This document shows positions 7,530 through 14,261 of a stretch of DNA of 25,862 nucleotides, piece by piece (within the stretch, counting starts at the first letter, position 1; each line of letters opens with the position of its first letter). Below the pieces are notes generated by a model. It was not told where the DNA came from and did not search any database. It worked only from the letters and a program-made list of their open reading frames with translations. Made by a program: the position numbers and the translations under genes. Origin of the DNA: UMGS1590 sp036303105 (GTDB lineage: Bacteria > Bacillota > Peptococcia > Peptococcales > Peptococcaceae); the NCBI GenBank assembly GCA_036303105.1, contig JAXJBF010000142.1:1-25862 (forward strand). The letters are read 5' to 3'.

Positions 7530-7531
7530 TT
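7501..7531 (+). terminator. Rho-independent terminator after dnaI
   Basis: A perfect 9-bp stem GACGCAAGC/GCTTGCGTC with an ATTTT loop is followed by eight T. It ends the sfsA-to-dnaI transcription unit. Confidence 0.94.
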
Positions 7532-7549
7532 GTGTGAATAATACGATAT

Positions 7550-7560
7550 TTTGCTATAAT
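7550..7560 (+). promoter_or_regulatory. Likely extended -10 promoter of the LysR-type gene
   Basis: TGC directly precedes a perfect TATAAT (7555-7560), an extended -10 element. No good -35 box is seen at the usual distance. It would give a leader of about 45 bases before the regulator gene. Confidence 0.6.
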
Positions 7561-7612
7561 AGATCGTAAGAAAAAGTTTATTCTTAAAAATCTGCTAAGC
7601 GAGGTGGGAAAT

Positions 7613-8542
7613 ATGTATATTGAACAATTTGTGTATTTAAAGGCTATTTCTGAAACAGGATCGCTTCGTTTAGCGGGTGAGCGTTTGTTTGTAACTGAGC
7701 AGGCATTAAGTTCTGCTGTACGGAAGCTTGAGAAGGAATGTGGGGTTCCTTTATTAAATCGCAGTAATAAAGGAGTCTCTTTGACTGAACATGGACAATA
7801 TGTGCTTGAAAAGGCGAAAATCATTTTACAGTGTGTTGAGGATATTCAAGCACATTTTTCTGAAGATGAGATAGATATGCTCTCGTTACGTGTTATGGCA
7901 AGCAGTCATTTAATGGAAAATTTGTTATCTCCGGTTATCATGTATTATCATCAATATATGCAAAAAGTTCGTTTGGTGGCAGAAGCAGGAGAGTATGAAA
8001 CAATTATTGAAGCAGTAAAGAATAAAATCATTGATGTTGGTGTTGTTAATACTTATGTCGTTAATAACAAGCCTGTTTATAAGTTGGATGCACAGCTTCA
8101 GTATGATGAAATTTTTCAAATGCCGCTATATGTTGCGGTTGCGCCTGAGTCGCCGTTGGTAAAAAAAGATTCAGAAAAGGTCAGTTATGCGGATTTGGCA
8201 CAATACCCGGCGATTGTAAAAGTATCTTCTACTGAAAAAAATGACTATGTTTTAAAAAGAACCATGCAATTTAAAAGTCATCAAATATTATATGCACCAA
8301 ATTCAAAATCAGCGCGCATCATGTTAAAAAATAATATGGGATGGCTAATGAGTCCGTACACAGATGAGGGTAAGGAGTTGGAGGATAGTGGTCGGGTTTG
8401 TTATTTGCGTTTGGAAGATGATATTTTTGTCAGCATAGGAATCTGCCGTTTAAAAAACAATACCAAAGTGGCCTACATTCAGGCGTTTAGAGATTATATA
8501 CATCAGCTCTGTGAGAAAGAGTCAATTCATGAGCTGAGCTGA
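7613..8542 (+). CDS. LysR-type transcriptional regulator
   Basis: A 309-residue LysR-family regulator, expected to bind DNA as a tetramer and to sense a small ligand. The N-terminal winged helix-turn-helix (about residues 1-60) shows the family pattern AISETGSLRLAGERLFVTEQALSSAVRKLEKECGVPLL followed by LTEHGQYVLEKA. The rest is a substrate-binding-protein-like effector domain of diverged sequence. GAGGTGGG at 7601-7608 supports the ATG at 7613 over GTG 7604. The gene is markedly AT-rich compared with dnaI (one sampled 60-base line at 7621 has 23 G/C). It is co-directional with, not divergent from, the DUF1254 and permease genes, and is separated from them by a terminator. The nearby inverted repeat suggests it controls them. 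The effector is unknown. Confidence 0.93.
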   Translation: MYIEQFVYLKAISETGSLRLAGERLFVTEQALSSAVRKLEKECGVPLLNRSNKGVSLTEHGQYVLEKAKIILQCVEDIQAHFSEDEIDMLSLRVMASSHLMENLLSPVIMYYHQYMQKVRLVAEAGEYETIIEAVKNKIIDVGVVNTYVVNNKPVYKLDAQLQYDEIFQMPLYVAVAPESPLVKKDSEKVSYADLAQYPAIVKVSSTEKNDYVLKRTMQFKSHQILYAPNSKSARIMLKNNMGWLMSPYTDEGKELEDSGRVCYLRLEDDIFVSIGICRLKNNTKVAYIQAFRDYIHQLCEKESIHELS

Positions 8543-8545
8543 AAA

Positions 8546-8577
8546 ATCCCGAATCATTTTTTGATTCGGGATTTTTA
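8546..8577 (+). terminator. Terminator after the LysR-type gene
   Basis: An 11-bp perfect stem ATCCCGAATCA/TGATTCGGGAT with a TTTTT loop is flanked by A-runs and T-runs, so it could act on both strands. It separates the regulator transcript from the DUF1254-permease transcript. Confidence 0.9.
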
Positions 8578-8588
8578 TTACATTTGTG

Positions 8589-8625
8589 ACAATTGAAAAT
8601 TGTTACAAGAAGAATTTTCAATTGT
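8589..8625. promoter_or_regulatory. Perfect inverted repeat, candidate LysR-type operator
   Basis: Two 13-base arms, ACAATTGAAAATT (8589-8601) and AATTTTCAATTGT (8613-8625), are perfect reverse complements around an 11-base spacer. There is no T-run, so it is not a terminator. It abuts the -35 position of the promoter of the DUF1254 gene, where a LysR-type activator would bind. Assignment to the neighbouring regulator is inference. Confidence 0.7.
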
Positions 8626-8654
8626 TTTCCAACTATTAAAAATACACCTATAAT
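8626..8654 (+). promoter_or_regulatory. Promoter of the DUF1254-permease operon
   Basis: A perfect TATAAT (8649-8654) lies 17 bases after a poor -35 box, TTTCCA (8626-8631). A weak -35 next to an upstream palindrome is the usual layout of an activator-dependent promoter. Confidence 0.65.
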
Positions 8655-8702
8655 ATTTATATAAATTTTAATAATTTAACCGATAAGCTAGGGGGCTTTG
8701 TC

Positions 8703-10028
8703 ATGAATAATCAACGAGCAAAAATGTGGGAGCAAGCGTATGATTTTGCATACCCATTGGTGGCATTTCAGTATTATGTGGATTACATCACAAATACCGA
8801 ACAAGCAACTGAAACAAAGGCGCCGATCAATCAGTTTTTTCACACGAGACGTGTATTGCTTCCAGAGGATAATTTCCCAGCGCCAAACATGGAAGTCATT
8901 TATTCACAGAGTTTCTTAAACCTGAAAGATGAACCATACATTATTACCAAACCAGCAACAGAGCGAGGTTTTACCATTTGTATTAATGATTGTTATGGCG
9001 ATTGCATAGATGTATTGGGAAAGGGCGGCACGAAAGGAAGCGAGGAAGAAGCTGTTTATGCTTTGACAGGTCCTGATTTCCAAGGGGTGTTGCCAGAAGG
9101 TGTTATTAGAGAAGATATTCCTACAAATTATGCGTATTTGTTGGTTCGCGCAAAAATAACACATATTAATAGTCAAGAAGAGATTATGGAAATCCGTGCG
9201 TTGCAAGATGCAATGGATTTACGTCCACTGTCAAGCTATAAACAGCAGTATGAACCGCCGAAAGGTCACTATGATCCTATGCTTGATGTGCATCCAATGG
9301 TGCGCTTGTCATCAGGGCTGGAAATTGAAACATTTTTTAATTTGTACAATTCATTAGTGGGTGATAATCCTGGCCTACCCGAAGATGTCGCCTATGCCAA
9401 GCAATTCTTACCCTATCATGTGGGACCTGGGCAGACGTTTTGTCTTGCAGCTTTTGATCTGGAGGAACAGGATTTCTTATGTAGCCTGACACAGCGTGAA
9501 CGTGACAATAAAACACCTGGTGGTTATGCGATAAACAATTGGGAATACATGCCACCGCGTTATGGACGGTACCAGGGAGATTATAAACTGCGTGCCTATC
9601 TATCATTTACAGGGTTTGGCCAAAATTTTCCGGAGATGTCTGCATATCCAAGCTGTTATATAGACAAAGATGGCGAACAGTTAAACGGAAAAAACAAGTA
9701 TAAAATGATTTTTCAAAAAAATGGCTTGCCGCCATGCCAGGATGAAATTGGCTATTGGGGATTGACTGTATATAAAAAGGAAAATTATGGCCTCATTGAA
9801 AATGAAATTCAACGCTATAGCATAAAAGACGACGGACAACTCGTAGAAAATGAAGACGGTAGTATTACGTTGTTTTTACAGGTTGATCCTCCTGAGGAAA
9901 GATACTTTAATAACTGGCTGCCGGTTTGCAAAGGTGATTTCTTCGCGTGTATGAGATTTTATTATCCAACGGAAAAAATACTGAGCAAAGATTATCAGTT
10001 GCCATTTATAGAAAAATATGAAGATTAA
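8703..10028 (+). CDS. DUF1254/DUF1214 domain protein, cytoplasmic
   Basis: A 441-residue protein with an N-terminal DUF1254 region (about 43-175; NMEVIYSQSFLNLKDEPYII, then ALTGPDFQGVLPEGV and IPTNYAYLLVRAKI) and a C-terminal DUF1214 region (about 340-438; YWGLTVY, NEIQRYSI, EDGSITLFLQ, NNWLPV and MRFYYP). This is the standard two-domain architecture. Many family members carry a signal peptide; this one begins with a soluble, charged segment and shows none, so it is probably cytoplasmic. The biochemical activity of the family is not established to my knowledge. AGGGGG lies 7 bases before the start. The permease gene begins 26 bases downstream with no terminator between, so they form an operon. 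The transporter context suggests it acts on, or binds, the imported compound, but this is inference. Confidence 0.88.
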   Translation: MNNQRAKMWEQAYDFAYPLVAFQYYVDYITNTEQATETKAPINQFFHTRRVLLPEDNFPAPNMEVIYSQSFLNLKDEPYIITKPATERGFTICINDCYGDCIDVLGKGGTKGSEEEAVYALTGPDFQGVLPEGVIREDIPTNYAYLLVRAKITHINSQEEIMEIRALQDAMDLRPLSSYKQQYEPPKGHYDPMLDVHPMVRLSSGLEIETFFNLYNSLVGDNPGLPEDVAYAKQFLPYHVGPGQTFCLAAFDLEEQDFLCSLTQRERDNKTPGGYAINNWEYMPPRYGRYQGDYKLRAYLSFTGFGQNFPEMSAYPSCYIDKDGEQLNGKNKYKMIFQKNGLPPCQDEIGYWGLTVYKKENYGLIENEIQRYSIKDDGQLVENEDGSITLFLQVDPPEERYFNNWLPVCKGDFFACMRFYYPTEKILSKDYQLPFIEKYED

Positions 10029-10054
10029 TCCAACATTTTTAGAGGTGATTTACT

Positions 10055-11509
10055 ATGGAAGCGAAAGCAAAAAAGGAGTTAACATGGTTGCATTTGATCA
10101 TCATTCTTTTGCTGATGTTTGGTGTTCAATATATTCCACCTGTGGAACCGATTACTACATACGGCATGAAGTTGCTAGGGGTTTTTGCTGGTTTGTTATG
10201 GGGATGGTCATTTTGCGGAATGTTGTGGCCAAGTATTCTTGGCATCATTGCATTGGCGGTTACGGGTTGTTATGATTCCGGTGATGTCGCTATTGTGGCA
10301 GCGTTTGGCAATTACATGGTGCTAAACTGTTTGTTTTTGTTTGTTTTGGTAGAGTTATTGTCTGACTGTGGCCTAGTGGATTATATTTGTCGTCGCTTAA
10401 TGGCGATGGAGAAAATTAAAGGCCGGCCATGGTTGTTGTTCAGCGTTGTATTGTTTATTCCCTTTTTATTATCAGCAGTTGGTCAGGTTTTTTCGGCGGT
10501 GTATCTTGCATGGAAAATTACTTACGCTGTGTTAGATATTGCTGGATATCCACGTGATAGCAAAACCGGACGCATTACCATTATTGCATCTATGTTAGCC
10601 ATTGCGGCTGGTTCTCAGGTTTTGCCTTTTCTCAGTTCGGCATTAATGATTTGTGGTGCTTTTTCACAGATGGTTGGCGAGGCATTTAATTATGGGAAAT
10701 ATATGATATTTAGTGTGCCATTTGCACTCTTGAATTTGGTTGAATTGATTCTGGTTGTCAAATTTATTTTTAAAATGGATGTTGAGAAATTTGCGACCGT
10801 CGATTTGGAAAAATTAGAAGTCGGCGGAGAATCAGCCAAGATGACCTTGCGGCAAAAAATGTCTGGTGTAGCATTTTTGATTACGCTTGCATTGTTATTG
10901 ATTCCAAATTTATTACCAGAAGGAAACATTGTATCAAATTTCTTATCGTCCCTTGGCATGACTGGCACCTGTATGCTCATTGTAGTTGCATTGATCCTGA
11001 TTAAAGTTGATGGTAAGCCGTTACTGGATTATAATAGCGTAGCTAAAAAAGCCATCTATTGGGATATGATTTTGTTTTTGGCAGTGGTGCTTTGTATTTC
11101 AACGCTTCTTACGCAGGAAGAAACTGGGATAACAGCCTTTTTGAATGGTGTTCTGCAGCCGTTGCTTGGCCTGAATTCTGGCTACTTATTTGTTGTAATC
11201 TTTTTAGGCATTGCATCACTTTTGACGCAATTTATGAATAACACGGTTGTTGCGATTATGTTTCTGCCAATTGTATTGGTGGCAACGTCTAGTTATGGCT
11301 TGAATTCCTGGGCATTGGTCACAGTGTTGATTGGAGCGTCGCAGTTTATTGCGTATGCGACACCGGCTGCATGTCCAAACGCTGGAATGATGTATTCTTG
11401 TGAATATACACCGTATAATAAAAGTGTAAAGTATGTTCTTCCTATTTTGCTCGTATGGTTTATTTCATTGGTTACGGTTGGCTATATTCTAGCAACTGTT
11501 GCATTTTAA
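10055..11509 (+). CDS. SLC13/DASS-type anion permease
   Basis: A 484-residue polytopic membrane protein with about 11-14 hydrophobic segments, beginning with LHLIIILLLMFGVQYI. It belongs to the SLC13 (divalent anion:sodium symporter)/ArsB-NhaD superfamily. Family-like features are the paired re-entrant hairpin regions: the first around AAGSQVLPFLSSALMICG, and the second with LLTQFMNNTVVAIMFLPI followed by ATPAACPNAGMMYS. Relatives carry dicarboxylates, sulfate or tricarboxylates, usually with sodium; the substrate here cannot be read. AGAGGTG precedes the start by 7 bases. It is the second gene of the DUF1254 operon and shares its AT-rich composition. The transcript may end at the degenerate terminator inside the right repeat copy. 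Confidence 0.9.
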   Translation: MEAKAKKELTWLHLIIILLLMFGVQYIPPVEPITTYGMKLLGVFAGLLWGWSFCGMLWPSILGIIALAVTGCYDSGDVAIVAAFGNYMVLNCLFLFVLVELLSDCGLVDYICRRLMAMEKIKGRPWLLFSVVLFIPFLLSAVGQVFSAVYLAWKITYAVLDIAGYPRDSKTGRITIIASMLAIAAGSQVLPFLSSALMICGAFSQMVGEAFNYGKYMIFSVPFALLNLVELILVVKFIFKMDVEKFATVDLEKLEVGGESAKMTLRQKMSGVAFLITLALLLIPNLLPEGNIVSNFLSSLGMTGTCMLIVVALILIKVDGKPLLDYNSVAKKAIYWDMILFLAVVLCISTLLTQEETGITAFLNGVLQPLLGLNSGYLFVVIFLGIASLLTQFMNNTVVAIMFLPIVLVATSSYGLNSWALVTVLIGASQFIAYATPAACPNAGMMYSCEYTPYNKSVKYVLPILLVWFISLVTVGYILATVAF

Positions 11510-11605
11510 AATGAAATGTGGATATTTTAAAACGTATTTTTGACTAAAACAAGTAGACTGTTGGTAAGGATTATTGGCAGATGGTATGTAGGTGAAGCCG
11601 GATGC

Positions 11606-11665
11606 ATTTGGATGTAGAATTGATTTCAGATCTTTGGACGCAAGCATTTTGCCTGCGTCTTTTTT
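11606..11665 (+). repeat. Right copy of 60-bp direct repeat (decayed dnaI end plus terminator)
   Basis: It matches 7470-7529 at 56 of 60 positions. It still spells the last six codons LDVELI of the helicase loader, but the stop codon TAA has become TCA. The hairpin GACGCAAGC/GCCTGCGTC (11637-11659) has one mismatch and is followed by six T, so it may still terminate the islet operon. Confidence 0.9.
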
Positions 11666-11732
11666 GTTTGCTTGCGGAATGTAGGTGTGCTGGAAAAATT
11701 AGTAAGGATGTGAATGAAGAGATGGAAGCACG

Positions 11733-11834
11733 ATGAAGACGTTGGTTGTGCTGGAAACTGTAAAGGAGATTTGTGCGTCTTCTGTGATGGCGTTGGAAGG
11801 AGCCAAACAATATGTGGACAAGCTATGCGTCTGA
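11733..11834 (+). CDS. Possible 33-residue small ORF, unrecognised
   Basis: ATG at 11733 opens 33 codons (starting MKTLVVLETVKEICASSVMA) and ends in TGA directly against a terminator-like hairpin. The predicted peptide is short and could be an amphipathic helix. Upstream there is only a weak purine-rich stretch (GGAAG) and no clear promoter. I do not recognise it. It may be the remnant of a longer gene lost when the islet arrived, or chance. Confidence 0.25.
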   Translation: MKTLVVLETVKEICASSVMALEGAKQYVDKLCV

Positions 11835-11860
11835 AACAGCAGTGAGGGATGCTGTTTTTT
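11834..11860 (+). terminator. Terminator-like hairpin before nudC
   Basis: AAACAGCA pairs with TGCTGTTT around an 8-base loop, followed by three T. It lies directly after the stop of the small ORF at 11733. The stem is short, so strength is uncertain. Confidence 0.55.
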
Positions 11861-11895
11861 GATGCGTGCGATAGAATTTGTGCAAGACTGATGGC

Positions 11896-11924
11896 TTGTC
11901 GGTGGCGGTTGTTCGCGCTACAAT
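11896..11924 (+). promoter_or_regulatory. Promoter of nudC
   Basis: TTGTCG (11896-11901) and TACAAT (11919-11924) are separated by 17 bases. Transcription would start near 11931, about 24 bases before the nudC ATG. Confidence 0.65.
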
Positions 11925-11954
11925 GGCAGTAACAACGACGAAGGAGGCGATGTC

Positions 11955-12767
11955 ATGCTGCATGAGATTGGCGATCGGGATTACTGCTGTCAGTATGTTG
12001 AGGATGTCTCTCGTTCGCCGGAGGATGTGCTGCTGGCATTTCAGGGTGATAAGGTGCTGTTTAGCGGTGCATCGCTGCCACGGTTGTGCGAGGTTCCAGA
12101 TGATATGGCGCTGCGGTATCTGTTCAGTATTTCGGGGGTGCGGTTTTTTCTGGCGGAGGCAGAGGTCGCAGAAACTGAGCGCTGGCGTTATGAAGGGGTG
12201 CGCAGTTTGCGCTTGCTGCAGCCGCAGTGGCTGGCGTTTGGCGGGATGACAGGCTATCATTTGGCGGTGTGGTATGGTAATAACCGCTTTTGTGGGGCTT
12301 GTGCGACACCTTTGGAACATAAGACGACCGAGCGTGCGTTGGTTTGTCCGAATTGCGGGCGTGTGTATTATCCGAATATCGCGATTGCGATTATCGTGGG
12401 CATTCTGGATGGTGATCGCATTCTGCTTTCGCGGTATGCAGCAGGTGCCTACCGAAATTATGCATTGATTGCCGGTTATGTAGAGATTGGTGAGACGCTG
12501 GAAGATGCGCTGCGGCGGGAGATTATGGAAGAGGTTGGGTTGAATGTGAAAAACATTCGCTTTTATGATGATCAGCCGTGGGGGTTTTCACGTACGCTGT
12601 TGGTTGGCTTTTTTGCAGATCTAGATGGTCCATCGGAGGTGTTGGTGGATCATCGTGAATTGGCAGAAGCGGTATGGATGTCGCGTGAGGAAATGCCAGA
12701 GAGTGACGCGCGCATTAGTATGACGGCAAAAATGATGGAGGCATTTCGACTTGGTGAAGATGTGTGA
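11955..12767 (+). CDS. nudC: NAD(H) pyrophosphatase / NAD-RNA decapping Nudix hydrolase
   Basis: A 270-residue NudC-type protein that hydrolyses NAD(H) to NMN(H) and AMP and, in characterised homologs, removes NAD caps from RNA. An N-terminal domain (about 1-105) precedes a zinc ribbon with Cys113, Cys116, Cys131 and Cys134. A complete Nudix box runs from Gly174 to Leu196 (G-x5-E180-x7-REIMEEVGL). The motif that specifies NAD, usually SQPWPFPxS, appears here as DQPWGFSRT at about 206-213, so the QPW core is kept but flanking residues differ. AGGAGG at 11942-11947 fixes the start. It stands alone between its own promoter and the T-box leader. Identification is good; strict NAD specificity is less certain given the altered motif. 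Confidence 0.9.
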   Translation: MLHEIGDRDYCCQYVEDVSRSPEDVLLAFQGDKVLFSGASLPRLCEVPDDMALRYLFSISGVRFFLAEAEVAETERWRYEGVRSLRLLQPQWLAFGGMTGYHLAVWYGNNRFCGACATPLEHKTTERALVCPNCGRVYYPNIAIAIIVGILDGDRILLSRYAAGAYRNYALIAGYVEIGETLEDALRREIMEEVGLNVKNIRFYDDQPWGFSRTLLVGFFADLDGPSEVLVDHRELAEAVWMSREEMPESDARISMTAKMMEAFRLGEDV

Positions 12768-12815
12768 GGGTATGTCCATGGGCAGAAAATAAAATCAATC
12801 GTTGAAATATTTCCC

Positions 12816-12843
12816 TTGACGGCGCACAACGACATGCTATAAT
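12816..12843 (+). promoter_or_regulatory. Promoter of the ser operon
   Basis: TTGACG (12816-12821) and a perfect TATAAT (12838-12843) are separated by 16 bases, with an extended -10 TGC. It predicts a start near 12850, at the beginning of the T-box leader. Confidence 0.8.
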
Positions 12844-12849
12844 GGACAT

Positions 12850-13090
12850 ATATCCACAGAGATAAGACAATGATAACAATACAACGCAATGACGGAGAAG
12901 CGATGTGTTGATGCTTTTCAGAGAACTGCCGGATGGTGTGAGGCAGAAGCTGGGCACATTTTTCCACTCCTGAGCGGCGAATGATGAATTCGACGGGCGC
13001 GCCCGATACAGCGCGCAAGAGATGGCTACAGGCTAACTTGGGTGGCACCGTGAGCAATGAGGCTCGCCCCATGATGGGGTGGGCTTTTTT
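12850..13090 (+). promoter_or_regulatory. T-box leader controlling serC-serA
   Basis: A T-box riboswitch senses uncharged tRNA and prevents termination. The T-box core TTGGGTGGCACCG (13038-13050) matches the conserved antiterminator sequence. It is followed by a terminator stem GCTCGCCCCA (13062-13071)/TGGGGTGGGC (13075-13084) and six T. Upstream, the Stem I distal features AGAGAACTGCC and GGTGTGAGGCAG (about 12920-12949) fit the family. After them comes TTTCCACTCCTGAG, where the specifier position would be TCC (12963-12965), a serine codon, agreeing with the serine genes downstream. The T-box call is firm; the specifier reading is by alignment from memory. Confidence 0.9.
13062..13090 (+). 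terminator. T-box regulated terminator
   Basis: A 10-bp stem with two G-T wobbles and a TGA loop, then six T. This is the attenuation terminator of the leader; it would form when charged tRNA-Ser is plentiful. Confidence 0.88.
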
Positions 13091-13149
13091 ATTTGCTATG
13101 AATTCCTGCTGTGGCGGTTCTTGTGAATGAGAGAGGAGTGTTTTGTACA

Positions 13150-14223
13150 ATGAATAGAGCGTACAATTTTAATGCGGGTCCATCGGCAATGCCGTTGGAA
13201 GCACTTGAAGAAGCGCAAGCAGAATTTTTAGATTATCAGGGAACTGGAATGAGTGTGATTGAGATCAGTCACCGCAGCGCTGAATATGCAGCCATGCATC
13301 AGGAAACAAAGGAGCTGCTGCGTGAACTGATGGCGATTCCTGAGGATTACCATATTCTTTTTTGTCAAGGTGGTGGCAGTACCCAGTTTTTGATGGTGCC
13401 CGCAAATTTTCATACGAAAACCTATGCGGCTTATGTAAATACGGGTGTGTGGGCTGGCAAAGCAATGAAAGAGGCAGCGTTTTATGGAGAAGCGTATGAA
13501 GCTGCCTCCAGTGCCGATAAAAATCACAGCTATATTCCACAGAACTTTGACATTCGTCCAGATACCTCTTATGTGCATCTGACCGCCAATAATACCATTT
13601 ATGGCACTGAATATCCGAATTTTCCACATTTCGATGTACCTGTTGTTTGTGATATGTCCAGCGATATTCTTTCCCGTCCGGTCAATGTGGCTGATTTTGA
13701 TCTCATTTATGCTGGTGCACAGAAGAACCTTGGACCTGCTGGTGTAACGCTTGCTATTGTTAAGGATGATTTTTTAAAAACAGCACGTACGGATTTGCCA
13801 ACCATGCTGAAATATCAGACCTTCGTTGATAAGGATTCAACTTATAATACTCCGCCGGTGTTTGCTATTTACATGGTTAACAAAACCTTACATTGGATCA
13901 AAGCACAAGGTGGTGTCGAGACTATTGCAGAGCGAAACGCCGAGAAAGCAAAATGCATCTATGATGTCATTGATGAGAGTGAAGGATTCTATGTTGGTCA
14001 CGCTGAAAAACCTTATCGCAGTAAGATGAACATTACATTTAATTTAGCTACCCCAGAGATGGAAAAAGATTTCATTGCAAAGGGGAAGGCGGCTGGTTTT
14101 GTAGGTATCAATGGTCACCGTTCTGTGGGTGGCTGTCGCGCGTCTGCCTACAATGCTGTGTCGCTAGAGGCATGTCAGGCTTTGGCTGAGTTTATGAAAC
14201 AGTATCAAAAAGACCATCAATAA
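13150..14223 (+). CDS. serC: Phosphoserine aminotransferase
   Basis: A PLP enzyme that converts 3-phosphohydroxypyruvate and glutamate to O-phosphoserine, the second step of serine synthesis, in the cytoplasm. The 357 residues match the family length of about 360. The N-terminus YNFNAGPSAMPLEALEEAQ is characteristic, as is FCQGGGSTQF at about 71-80. The PLP lysine is Lys192 in YAGAQKNLGPAG, and the C-terminal GHRSVGGCRASAYNAV is typical. The ATG at 13150 is chosen with AGGAG at 13134-13138; an upstream GTG at 13138 is in frame but lies inside the ribosome site. The gene is the first of the T-box controlled operon and is followed 38 bases later by serA. Confidence 0.97.
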   Translation: MNRAYNFNAGPSAMPLEALEEAQAEFLDYQGTGMSVIEISHRSAEYAAMHQETKELLRELMAIPEDYHILFCQGGGSTQFLMVPANFHTKTYAAYVNTGVWAGKAMKEAAFYGEAYEAASSADKNHSYIPQNFDIRPDTSYVHLTANNTIYGTEYPNFPHFDVPVVCDMSSDILSRPVNVADFDLIYAGAQKNLGPAGVTLAIVKDDFLKTARTDLPTMLKYQTFVDKDSTYNTPPVFAIYMVNKTLHWIKAQGGVETIAERNAEKAKCIYDVIDESEGFYVGHAEKPYRSKMNITFNLATPEMEKDFIAKGKAAGFVGINGHRSVGGCRASAYNAVSLEACQALAEFMKQYQKDHQ

Positions 14224-14261
14224 TTGAGTTATTAAGCGTTTATTTTTAGGAGGAAACCACT

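Larger units (their letters stand above)
11510..11954. other. Intergenic region between the permease and nudC, remnants
   Basis: About 445 bases without a well-supported gene. It holds the right copy of the 60-bp repeat (11606-11665), a possible 33-codon ORF (11733-11834) ending against a hairpin (11834-11860), and the nudC promoter (11896-11924). The parts from 11510 to 11605 and from 11666 to 11732 show no clear signal, and base composition shifts from AT-rich to mixed across the repeat. It reads as a junction with decayed sequence. Confidence 0.6.

Noticed and set aside
7470..11665. Transposon or insertion sequence as the source of the repeat
   Set aside because: There is no transposase or integrase gene and no terminal inverted repeats at the edges; the repeat is a gene end plus terminator.
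12650..13150. Minus-strand open frame across the T-box leader
   Set aside because: The + strand holds the end of nudC, a promoter, the T-box and its terminator; the antisense frame has no recognisable protein features.
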